Positions 1-12,000 of a stretch of 29,083 nucleotides of DNA are shown here, in pieces; positions within the stretch are counted from its first letter, which is position 1, and each line of letters starts with the position of its first letter. This DNA comes from Apostichopus parvimensis. Lineage: Eukaryota; Echinodermata; Holothuroidea; Aspidochirotida; Stichopodidae. Below the pieces are notes generated by a model. That model saw only the letters and a program-made list of their open reading frames with translations, ran no database searches and was not told the origin of the DNA. Location of the stretch: the NCBI GenBank assembly GCA_000934455.1, contig KN883325.1, forward strand, positions 107,536 through 136,618. The letters are read 5' to 3'. The position numbers and the translations under genes are program-made.

Positions 1-2893
1 CGAGATATATAATAAGTTGATACTTGTTAAATATGCTCCACGTTTAATATATTTCATATTTCTAGTTAATAACATAATTTATATCACTTTACATGGAATA
101 GTTTACACCAAACTCACATATCCATAATATACACATATAGGATGTCTTTCTCGACTCCAGGACATCAAATTTCTGGTTAGAAAAACTGACTGAAGATAGA
201 GGAAGACTATTTCAAAAAGGCAACAAAGGGGGAAAAAAAATAAATAAATAAACCCTTGAAATGAGGTTGGAAAGAATTATTATAGATCATAGTTTACTGC
301 CTGTCTATTATTGGTCATCATAAAGCTACCCCAACAGCTAGCAAAAAAAACCTTGCTTCCTTCAAATTTTACAAGGAGGGAGGCCCTTATGCAGGATTTC
401 CATTGGTGTGGTGCAATTTGAAGATGTGGATCCTTAGTTAAACAATGTTTTTTTTTGGTGTAATCAAGGGAGCTGTAGATTAGCCGCAAGATGGTGCTGT
501 ATTTTGGCATTCATGTTTGTTGTATGAAACTTGAATTGACACATGTAGTGTTAACATCCCACGCAGGTTAATAACAAACCCCATAAAAATTCTCTTCCCA
601 TGAAAATGTTGTGGAGCCTTGAAAACTGAGGTGCGGATACACCTTGTCATTCAACCTTTCTGCTTTAAGGGTTTCCAAAATTCTGACGCTCTATTTTCAA
701 GCATCATAATTTTTTTTTTTTAAACTTAGGGGTGAGGAATGTGATCACGATTGTGAAAGCAAGATGCAAAGAGATAAACTATACGTGAACTTTAACAGAC
801 TTTGAAGCCCTTATTTGTTGTGTAGTTCTGCTGATGACCTTTGACATTGCTGATATGCATCTCTTTCATAGACCAATACATTCCTTGGGAGGACATACTC
901 AGATTTTCAAAGCCAATACTTCAAATCTTTCACTTAACTAAATTTACATAGGAGACTAAAATTCAGCCTGCTCTCAAATGCCTTCATGAAAGCACATTTA
1001 TCCAAATGTTCCCCCCCTAAAAAAGCAAAAAAACAGCAGTGAATATCTATAATACCTTCCACAGTTGTATATAGGTTTTTTTTCTTAGAATAAATTTTAA
1101 AAGGGACACCAAAATAGGTTTAAAGTTACAAAACAACAAGAGGCATATAACATGGTGAATGATACTTCATGGCAGTCCAAACTATTTGAAATTTCATTTA
1201 TAAATTCTTGTATTTACCAAACACTAACTGCAATTAAAGTTCATTTTTGCCCGACCTGAAGGAGAAGCTACACTCGGTGACCACACCACCTTCCTCTTGA
1301 CCTAAACCGACATCCTTTCAACACATAGGGTTACTCTACTACGTTAAATAAATAAGTAAAATTAAAAACACCCTCGTTTTGGGGGTTATTTTGCACAGAA
1401 CCATTTTGGTGGGGTACTTTTGGACAAAACGACGACTGGTCAGGCTTTGCTTTTACCAGCTGCAGGCTTTTGCTTTATGTCAAACTACAATGTTATTATT
1501 TTTTAAATTATTATTTTAAATTAATGGAAAATGAGATTATGAAACCAGGATGCAAACCAGCTAATATCATATGATTAACATCCATTCCCAGTTAAGATAC
1601 TGAAATGCATATCCAACAATTTCTAGCAATATGACGATATCCCTTTTCTTTTTTTGAATGTTTAAACATGTTACAAAGTGACATAGATTTCTTACACTGA
1701 ACACGGTAAGGAAAGGAATTTTTTGCTTCATCTATTAAGTAGGTTACAGTTAACATTTCCACTACAAACTAACAGGACTGCTATATTCACAGCATGAGAT
1801 GTACTCAATTGACGATGACCGTTGCACTTTCATGTTTAATGGTTTTATTATTCATATAAGGAGAGAAACTTTATAACCTAAACAAAAGTAAAGAGCTGAG
1901 TAACTGCAGATTATGACACAACTTTCAACACATGGCTAATACTTCCCTTCATATTATTTTTGGCCTTAACATCTATAAACTTGGATTATTAACTCGCATT
2001 GATATAAGCTCAGATCATAAAGTGTTGTGCAACAGCATTTTCATGATTTTTTTTCTCACAAATCCAAGTTTGATCATAAAATTCTGATTAACCTGATGTA
2101 AACATCCTTGCCTATATTGTGTTGTAAATACTTCTAACGACACCGTGAAGTAAATAAATCAGCACCTTGCTAAACCGCAAGTGTTCTTATCAAATCGAAA
2201 CTTTGATTATAAAGCTACAGCAATACGTTAATATACATCTACTGGCTCTGGAGTACATACATAACAAAGATAGGTTACCTCTTTGGATATCTTCTGTTTT
2301 CATTGCACTAGGAAATATTTTATCAATGACATTTAACCTAACAGTTACCTATCAGACACTGCCTATCAACAGACAAAATTGACAGAGGGTTGCCATAGTA
2401 ACAATAGAGAGACAGTGTTTTATGTTCCAAAAATAGAAACTTTAAGGAACAGACCATGCCGAGAATTTGACCAAAACAATTGAGAACTTTTAAGCTCTTC
2501 ATCTTTTTGGCCTCCCTCCGGTTTCATCACACTGCGACTCACTGAACCAGGCACATGCTTCCTATACCTCTATTTTTTAAAGACAGAAAGTGTCATCATT
2601 TGTTGTAAAGTCGTTTCAAACATGCATGATGTTACTGACAAGAATAAGGCTAAAAAAACAACAGACCAGCACACAGGGATATTATGCTACTGTTGTCTGA
2701 ACAACATGAATGAATGTTAAAGTCCCAATGAGTTTATCCCCACTATTAAAGCAAAGGCTTGTTCAAGTACAGTAAACATAGCATTCTGCTATGCCAGCTA
2801 TTACCGACTGCGGCTTTAAGCTCTGCTGATAATCCGTCGTGTCACGGAATGTGTGACTTGCAAGCCGTTCACATCAATTCACAAAAGACTTGG
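1..2893. other. 3' UTR and downstream flank, no recognised gene
   Basis: AT-rich sequence past the RAB3GAP2 stop codon. All open frames here are short, and most lack an ATG start or recognisable motif. I see no conserved protein block apart from an unidentified segment open on both strands near 1228-1305. The gene-proximal part is probably 3' UTR. Confidence 0.6.
1844..1849 (-). promoter_or_regulatory. candidate RAB3GAP2 polyadenylation signal
   Basis: On the minus strand this reads AATAAA, with a second weaker ATTAAA at 1835-1840 just downstream. It lies about 1.05 kb past the stop codon, which would give a 3' UTR of roughly that length. The motif is common in AT-rich DNA, so this is only a candidate. 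Confidence 0.3.
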
Positions 2894-3037
2894 TCAAGTC
2901 AAAGACCCTACTGCTTCTATGAGTTGTAATGCTAGTGGGTACTGTGAATGGGATTCTGGTAGAAGACCCACGGCCTGGCCAGCCAAGTGGGCCGTGTCCT
3001 GGATTGGTGGGTTGGGGCAACGGAGGGGCATCTTGGC
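2894..3037 (-). CDS. RAB3GAP2: RAB3GAP2 exon v28 (terminal coding exon with stop)
   Basis: 144 nt including the TGA stop at 2894-2896, starting in phase 0. The acceptor is TTTTTGCAG. It encodes [20 protein letters not shown], then [19 protein letters not shown], then IEAVGSLT. These match the vertebrate [21 protein letters not shown] C terminus, so the protein ends at the expected place. Overlapping open frames on both strands of this segment are shadows. Confidence 0.95.
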   Translation of the reverse strand, partial: AKMPLRCPNPPIQDTAHLAGQAVGLLPESHSQYPLALQLIEAVGSLT

Positions 3038-6000
3038 CTGCAAAAAGAGCGAGAGGTACCATTACTCAACCAGAAATGTCGAATAAACGAAAATACGATA
3101 CAGGAATATAATTAAATCCATGACATAGCTTAATTGATTTGTCAGAATTGCTTTTGTTTCGAGTAAAATAGTCAGTAAATTAAAGGAGAAGAAAACCAAA
3201 TCATCATTTCAATCTGATATTATAGGTACAGTATGATAACCAATGATGGAAAAACTCCCTCTAGATTCAACAGTAACAACAAACATCTTGTTTTGATTGG
3301 GAAATATCCTGATATAAAATTCATATTTTGAGTCAGCAACTTTGTTATTGTGTGTTAAGTCATAGTACCAATAGGAGATGATATCTCTTAGTTTTCCTTT
3401 TTGGAATTTTCATGAAGAAAGAATTCACAGAGTATTTATGCTGACATTGATGCTGTTATTATTATTATTATTGAAACTAAAAACTGTCATTGCATCAACA
3501 ACATTGGCAAGTACCAGCACTACTAATGAACAAGAAGAATGATAGCAAACAAAGAAAAACAATAGCAAACAAAGAAAAACAAATAGCAAACAAAGAAAAA
3601 CAACAGCAAACAAAGAAAAACAATAGCTAACAAAGAAAAACAATAGCTAACAAAGGGAAAAACTGGCAAACAAAGAAAAACAACAGCAAACAGAAGAAAA
3701 CAATAACAAACAAAGCAATACAATAGCAAACAAAGAAAAACAATAGCAAACAAAGAACAACAATAACAAACAAAGAAAATTAAATAGCAAACAAAGAAAA
3801 ACAGTAGGAAACAAAGAAAAACAATAGCAAATAAAGAAAAACAATAGCTAACAATGAAAAACAACAGCAAACAAACAAACACAACAGCAAACAAAGAAAA
3901 ACAAACAGCAAACAAAGAAAAACAATTGGAAACAAAGAAAAACAATAGGAAACAAAGAAAAACATTTAAAAAAATTAGCAACTCTGTAACCTTTGAGAGC
4001 TGTTCAGATTGATCCGGAGTGTTATATCTGAAGATTCTCAAGGGTCGAATTATTCTTAACTGTTTGGGGGAGGTTTACATCATAAGAATCTACATCACAT
4101 AGGTCTTAAAATATTCTCATAATGCTGATATTTACGCTTGTCAAACAGTTATTCTGAACAGAAGAAAGCAGTTACAAATCTGAAACGTTTAGTCCCCTCC
4201 CCCCATCCTGCTATTTTCCTTTTCACTATATTAAGGCAAAGATATGACAGAATTCTCAGGAGAGAACAGCAAACTCACCAAATTCTTCAACCATGACACT
4301 AAAGATGCTGGAAGTCTGGACTGACGTTCTACACTGACAGCGTCTCCAGGTGTTATCACCATCTGTGCTAACCTTTGACCTAAAATTTGCATAAGCTGCG
4401 TAGCCAAATGAGTCTGGTTTGAAATGGTCACTAAGATCTGAAAATAGAAATAATTATCAATTGTGGTTTGAAAAAAATACTTTATATAGATATATATATA
4501 TATATATGTAAACTTTTTTTGGGAGCAGCTGGGGGAGGGGGGAAGGCATTGTGTGTCACCAGCTCTCCGGATATGTGCAGAAAAGTCATCTTATCTGGAA
4601 TTGACTTTTTCTTCATGGCAACAAACAATTCTGTGTAATGGAACAACATTGTACAGAAACTTTAGAAAAAAACGAGAAAAAATCAAATAGAAAATATCAA
4701 ACTGTGGCAAGTTCATCAACCAACCGTACAATTATATATAAAATGAAAGCAGGATGGAATACACTCACATATGAGATGGCTACTGATTCTCAGTTATCAT
4801 CATAGAAATGTCACTGCGACAAGGAAGCATCAGAAGCCAGTTCTACATCTAAACAACTTTGTAACTTAATGTAACAGTTCATTTTTACTTTTCCAGTTGC
4901 TGGTTAAATGTATCGATAATTGCTCGGTTACCTACACGACGATGGGATACATACCTCTGGAGTCAGAGAGTCATAGCCACTGCGATAGAGTTCGCACACA
5001 TGATGCATTTTGAGGGTGTCCGTTTCCACAAATAGACTATCTGCTAGATAATAGACTATGGTCGGCCAAGTCTGAGAAGGATGGCTTTTATCCGGTCTAG
5101 GCCGAGGAGACGGAGAGGATAAATCTCCGTTGACGACCTCTTCGAATTCCTCCGGGGGAAAGTTTGGAGGAAGCGTCTCGATTGCAGATGATAAAACTAT
5201 CTTGAAAAACTGTCAAAGGGAAGTGAAGAAAACAAAGTCCTTGTCAGTTCTTCAATACATTCCTTTTACTTCTGATTAGGTGAGTCTCCACCACACATAT
5301 GAGCTATAACTAAGTCACTTGAAAGATAGACGTGTGTCACTGTGGAGTGGAGTGTGTCACGTGGAGTGTCCCGTGGAGTGTGTGACGTGTGACGTGTGTG
5401 TGAGTGTGTGACGTGTGTCACTGTGGAGTGTTAGCTCAGTGGTTAACGCCGGTGCCTTTCAATCATAAGGTCCCGAGTTCGAGCCACTCTAAGATTAATG
5501 TATGTCGTCCAGTTACAGAGTTGTTGACAATTAACAATTCATAATCATGGACATTAAATATGAATGTAAGAGACTGACTTTGGTCAGCTTGCGGCTTTGA
5601 TAAGCCAATGAGGCTTCTTCACGAGTTCCTGCTTGCAGGAGGATCTAATATACATACATACTGCCAAGCTGAAGCCACCAGTTACTAAAAAATAACGAAT
5701 GAAAGAATAACGAACAAACAAGCTATCACATCAAGGCAGCTGTCATGCGTAATGGTCGTCACGGTGATGGACTTACCTCTCGTCTGGTGTTCAAGAGACC
5801 CAGGTCTGGCTCAGTCTGGGAAGGTTTGAAGGCGTAACTTAGCTCTTTGAAGAAGATGGCTTTGCTTCTAAAATCAAAGAGCCCCAGAACTTTAACAGAC
5901 TTGAGTTGGAAGGCCATGATCGCCCACATAACGGAACAGAGTTGTATATGAAGGTCGACCAATAGGGAATTGACCTCCGGTTGATTGACGGCTAACTCCA

Positions 6001-9000
6001 CCAATGAGGAAGGACCGTGTATATTTTGCCAAAGGTCTTCTACCTCCATGATGGGTGTCAGACCAGACCCTTCCTCCAGCTGAGGAAAGTTTAGAGAGAA
6101 AGAAGGGACATGACCTACAAAGATGAAGAAGATGTCTTCACAAATGATTTTAAAGCAGATCTCTCTTTCAAGTGACCAGAATCAGGGATGTCTTTAAGTC
6201 AACTCATTTAGCTAAAACAGAGGATTACGACATAATTAAACCATTTCTGCCTAACGACTGTGGATCAAAAGTTCTATATATTGAGAGATATAACTACAAA
6301 ACAGCCTCTATCATGAATCCCCTAGCCATGGGTGCAGTTTATACTACTCAGGACTAACAACTTTAGGGACCAAGGTTTATTTCAACTTCTTTCTCATCAC
6401 CAGAGCTAAATCGGACAAACTTGATAAGTAAAGACAACAAGCTAAAGCAAATAATTTTGAGACGACAAAACTTTGACTCACCTTGTAGAGAATGTCGAGT
6501 ACATCACAACATATTCCGAGAAACAGAGGAAGAGCTGTATCGCTAAGACCAACATCCTACATGAAAGGAAAAGCAGACACATGGTGAGAGGCAAGAGGAG
6601 GGGATGGGGGGATGTGGGGGGGCATGGCTCATAAAGAGCTGTATCACTAAGATCAACATCCTACAAGAAAGGAAAAGCAGACACATGGTGAGACGCAAGA
6701 GGAGGGGATGAGGTGTGGGGGGGGCATGGCTCATAAAGAGCAGTATCACTTAGACCAACATCCTACAAGAAAGGAAAAGCAGACACATGGTGAGATGCAA
6801 AAGGAGGGATGGGGGATGTGGGGGGGCATGGGGGAGGGGGCATGGCTGATAAAGAGCTGTATCACTAAGACCATCATCCTACATGAAAGGAAAAGCAGAC
6901 ACATGGTGAGATGCAAGAGGGGACAGGGGGGGGGGGAATGGCTCATAAAGGGGGGGGGGGGGGGGGGGAATGGCTCATAAACTTGGTTTTAAGTTTTATT
7001 GAAAATTAGCAGGCTAAAAAAGATGGTTTCAGAATTATGGAGTAGATGGTGCTATTTATAAATACATAGTGGCAGTGCACACTATCATACAGTCAGCTTT
7101 TGTGATGTCTAGTACAAATGTCTGTTTGTCTCATGTCCACATCCTGAACAAAAGGCTGGAAGTCATTTTGGACCAAAATGAGATTCTTTTTTGAACTTGA
7201 CAAGCAAAAAGAAAAGAAAAAAAATCATTGACTCACCCTTCTACATAATCTGTCCTTAGGGGCTTTGCCGACCTTGTCCATGAGAAAAGCAGCGGATGAA
7301 ATTCTTTTGATTAGGAAAGTATGCCATAGCATACTGCACACACCTGTAAAGAATACAATGTTAATCTTTATTAGCTGGTTGTGGTTCATTTACTCAACTC
7401 CAGAGTGACTCAAATTAATAGTGGCAACTGTCTGTACACACTTTATGAACTATTCCTTATCTCCTCTCAAATTGATGGTATAAGGTGGTAGTACATTAAG
7501 TACATAACCTCAATGCTTAATGACAATAACAACTTCAGCCTCTATTCTGAGATGCATAGTATTCCAAGGTGCTTATGGTATTAGTAGATCTATTATAGAT
7601 GCCAATATTTCTTTGAAATTGTTACATGCATTTTCAAGGAGTTGTTGAAGCACTTACTGTGACCTGAAGTGCAACAATCATAACAGGTTATGTTCAAGTT
7701 GGTAATATTACGCTTTATGCAGCAACCGACTGCTTCAAGACAGAATTTCAAGAAATTTAAGCACTCCAAGTGACCATACATTAATCACATTCTGTTCAAA
7801 CAGAGCAATTATGCTTAGACGCTCAACACCACATGATTTAAGACCAATCAGTTAATCTATGAATCGTTAAGAAAAGACATGTCAAAGATAAGTAGCTCTT
7901 ATAAATAAAGTAAATACTAAAAGGGGTTTTTCTCAACAAATTACACGGAAATTTGGTAGCTCTAATGAAAGGAAAATTTTCATTCACAAACAATTTATGA
8001 TAAAAATGTAGAGGTTTGTGAACAAACTTACCATGTTGAACTAATGGATTATTTATGACACGTAGATGTTCCACAGCATGTCGTAAATAGTACGTAATCT
8101 TTAAGAGAAACAACATAAAAACAGTCCAGGTTAATTGTCCTTTTTTAGGGTCATCGACCTTGCTAACCAAATATGCTAGCAAGGTTAAATATTTGTCCCC
8201 ATTAAATGCTCAACATCCAAAGTATATTAGGCTTTTGTAGTAACTTAAGTATGTTAGGCTTTCGTAGTAACTTAAGTATGTTAGGCTTTTGTAGTAACAT
8301 AAGTATGTTAAGCTTTTTTGTAGTAATTTGAGTATGTTAGGCTTTTGTTGTACCTTAAGAATGTTAGGCTATGTAGTAACTTTAGTATGTTAGGCTTTTG
8401 TAGTAACTTAAGTATGTTAGGCTTTGGAGGCAATACAAACGGAAACTCAAGGAGTATGTGAAGTAGGTGTCAGATATAACATGTAGCCATCTGAACTATA
8501 CAATATTACATTACAAAGAAGTTCACTGTGAAAATGTCCAAGAGATTGAACCAACCTATAATTCTTAATCTTTTCAATTTACCAGAATTCATATTTACCC
8601 TACATCAACATAGAACACGTTTAATATATTCTCTAAAGCAACAATGTGCAAAGAGATTCCTATGGATATGTACTGCTAGATATAGAGGCCTGACTTATTC
8701 AGAGAAAACTTAACTCATTAACATCTGACTACTACAACCGTTACCCAGGTTGTCTGCAAGACTACTAACTTAGGAAAGTAAAGGAAGCCAACCACTTCTT
8801 GCATTTTAACTTTCATTCTTGTTGGACAAACATTTGCTATTCAGAAAACCGCAAAAGTTCCTACATATTATTCAAAACAGGCCCTCTGTGCAAGAAGTAC
8901 TAGAGGAAAGGTACTCGTCCTTTTTAGCTTTCAATTAAATGCTGATCAGACCAATGAAATCACTGATTCCACAACCTGCGCTTTCACAAGGCCTTTTGAA

Positions 9001-12000
9001 TGCACTGTACATACCTCACAACTAAGTCATGCTTTCATTAAGTATCTAATCAAGAGAATGTGTAAAAAGAGAGAAATTTAAACTTGTAGTACTTACCTCT
9101 GCATTCTTGTTCCAATGTACAACATACTCCCAGGCAGCATGGGCTTGCATGACATCCTGCTCCAGACTGTGTGGTAACCTCTGACACAGAGAATGGAAGG
9201 CATCTAGAAAAGAGAGTTGGAAGGTGTCAATACTGACAGCACTAATTACTGGGATATTTACAACAATCTTTAATGGTGATATGTGCAGGCCTCCCTCCTT
9301 TAACGAAGTTAAACTCACTACTTAAAAGTAGTCAGTATAGGCCCCAAATTACAGCATGGACATAATTGCTAGAAGTTTTCAAAAAGTACTTTCCTTGAGG
9401 TCTTTACTCTCCAAATTGTTCTCAGAAAGTTTTAAGGGACACCCAGAATGACTGAATGTCCCAGTGAGGAAAATTTGCTTGAAGGTTGTAATAAAAACAG
9501 TTTAAGAATTTTTGACCAAAGGTGACCATATTTGAATATCTAGCATATTTGGGGCCAATACAGCATACCTTTAATAGGATACATACAGCTCTCGTAAAAA
9601 TGTTATATACAACACTCATTTGATAATAGGATACTTTATACAACCTTCCTTATTGGGATACTTTCAGTAATCAATTAAAATTGTACAAAACTAATTTATT
9701 TGGAGACCTCTTACGATGATAAAACAGTACTTAACGAGTGGATACTCACTGCATTTTTTAATGGGATACCCTGCTTATAAATGAGGAAAAGTCTGGTCCT
9801 CCTCACAAAGATAAAAACACTAATTAATGGGATATTTACAGCATTCCTTGAAAGGCCTCTTACAGCAACTCATTTCATCGGATAGGTAATACAACCTTCC
9901 AATACTGGGGTACTTTATTTCCGGGCAAAATGGAAAAATTGGATTGACCTAATTAATAAAGATTTAAATACCAAGTTAAATTAATCCAAAAGTCGATCAA
10001 ACTCACCGATTGTCCGACTTATTTCTTCCTCCGTCTCTTTGTCCGTGACGGAATCTTTGGACTTTTTGGCTTGCGAGACCTGGTGGCTCCCGTCTGTGAT
10101 GCTATTGATAAAAGCAGGAGGGAGCAGATGATGGGCGACCCACTTGGCTATAAGTTCTGAGAAAACACCTGTATTGATAGAGATGAATGAAGATACTTGA
10201 CTCACAGAAAGAAAAAAAAAAACACAAAACAGTACCGACCAGACTTAAATACGGAAGCTGAGTACTGCCTGTCCACAATTTTTTAAATTCACCAGACTGT
10301 GTCAACGAAAGAGGCTATTTAAACAATTTCTTTTTCCATGACTGACGAAATATTTTTGAAATTGAAAAGCTTTCTGCACAATAACAAAGTGTCCTTAAAG
10401 CAGCACACCGTATTAGAAATATGCACAATTATAGTAAATGCATTCAAAAACTGATTTTTTTTTTTTTTTTATATATATTTTACATGACAGTGTCTTGAAG
10501 ACATAATACAGATATGGGTGTCAGCTGGAATTAAGTCTCTCTGTTGATGATGACTCTAAGTTTTACTTCCTAGTTCCTGTTCGATCATTAAGAACTGTTA
10601 CATCAATCAAGCATTTTGCAGTGACTTTGGCATTCCTATAATTTGCTTATTATTATTATTATATTTTCAACTATGCTTTATACCGAGATGCAGAAAAATG
10701 ATTCAGTTCACTTAATAGCTTGACGGTGTCCACTTTCAAGCAGTTAAGAAATAAGCTGACAACTTTTAGACATCTTAAAACTGCTATTTGAAAGTGATTA
10801 ATAGTAATAATTCCGGCATCAGAATTAATCGAATGGATTGGATTTGCCAATTATAAAGTAAATAATCATAAATACGTCATTTATATAGCGCTACACCACA
10901 AAAAAAATCAAAGTGCTTCAAAATGCTTACTAGTTAACTTTTTTTGTGCTGAAAATATCTGAAAGTTTCAGTTTGATCATTTTGTCCTACTCTGAGTAAA
11001 ATTATTAGAATTTGGTGCAAATAGCAAAAACACCGACAGCTGACGAACGAAAGAAAATTATACCAAGAGAGGAATAAAAGTTGCAAATTTAAAGTGAGCA
11101 GAGAAAATTTGGTTTGATATTTTAAGAACACTTTTCATGAATAGCCTTTTTTTTCTTTCTTAGTTAATACCTCGTCCTCCTTCCAGTAGCTTCTTGAGGC
11201 AGACTGAAGGAACGTATTCAATAATCGGTGCTGGAACAGGTCCGTTCTCTGGTTCCATGAATCTCGGATAACGGCGGCACATTTCTGATACAGCCTCCTG
11301 TAAATGTAGAGAGTGGACGGAATTGTGAACACTTTTGTAATGTTTATTACTCAGAGACTATAACACTACCCACAACATTATCCGCATTAAATGCCACACA
11401 TTTACCAGTTTGTGAGGACCTTTGGCTTTTGAAAGACAGCAATGTGAAAAGATATTCTTCAGTTCTAATCCTTGACTGTTTGCAACTCCCTAACTATATC
11501 ACCAATTCAATGGATAAGTATCCTTGGGTAATCTTCTTTTCAAGGATGCTTTTATGTGCAGAGTAACATGAGCAAGAGGGGAGTCCAACACCAATTTTCA
11601 CTTCTTTTATGTTGTGAGAAGCAAGTACACTGGTGGAGTCTATGTTTGTACTTGTGACGTGGTTATTCCCCACCCCCCTTTTTTTGAAATATATTCTCTG
11701 TTGGAGTCTCAGGCATTTTGACTAAAAATTGGCCCCTATCTTAAATTCATCTCAATATGTATGCAAAGAATAAGAACAGATGGAAAATAAATTTTATGAT
11801 TCAGGATGACATGTCAGAGACTGTTACACAAACACCAATTGTCGCCTTAACGGTGCGAATCACTAAAACAGCGTAACGAACAAACTTTCTTTTAAGACAG
11901 AGCTATTAAAGTCAAATTGCAAATCTAGTCAAAACAAACCAATTACATGAGTCTGGTTTTATGAACCTATATTTGAAATAATGCCTCAAAAAGACAAAAC

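Larger units (their letters stand above)
6531..6980. repeat. approx. 100-bp tandem array containing the v24 splice acceptor
   Basis: Four units begin at 6531, 6635, 6737 and 6853 (spacings 104, 102 and 116 bp). Each contains AGAGCTGTATCACTAAGACC-like exon sequence, the acceptor, a conserved AAAGCAGACACATGGTGAGA segment and a G-rich tail of variable length. Unit 1 overlaps the real 5' end of v24. The other three lie upstream of it in the intron. A run of about 22 G residues near 6947-6968 closes the array and is likely to be length-unstable. Confidence 0.92.

Noticed and set aside
2853..3111. Plus-strand and other minus-strand open frames overlapping the terminal exon
   Set aside because: They are shadows of v28, whose frame matches the conserved RAB3GAP2 C terminus.
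3523..4041. 172-codon minus-strand open frame rich in Phe, Cys and Leu, resembling a membrane protein
   Set aside because: It is the translation of the 19-20 bp minisatellite. Other minus frames of the same repeat are equally open, and it starts and ends at random points.
5427..5500. Functional tRNA gene
   Set aside because: A and B boxes are present, but the acceptor and T stems do not pair properly and a SINE-type body follows.
6172..6357. 61-codon plus-strand open frame in the v25-v24 intron
   Set aside because: No ATG at its start, no recognisable domain and no splice context. It is consistent with chance.
6543..6980. Open frames on both strands over the G-rich array
   Set aside because: They arise from tandem copies of v24's acceptor region and G-runs. 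The periodic Cys/Leu/Pro patterns follow the DNA repeat unit.
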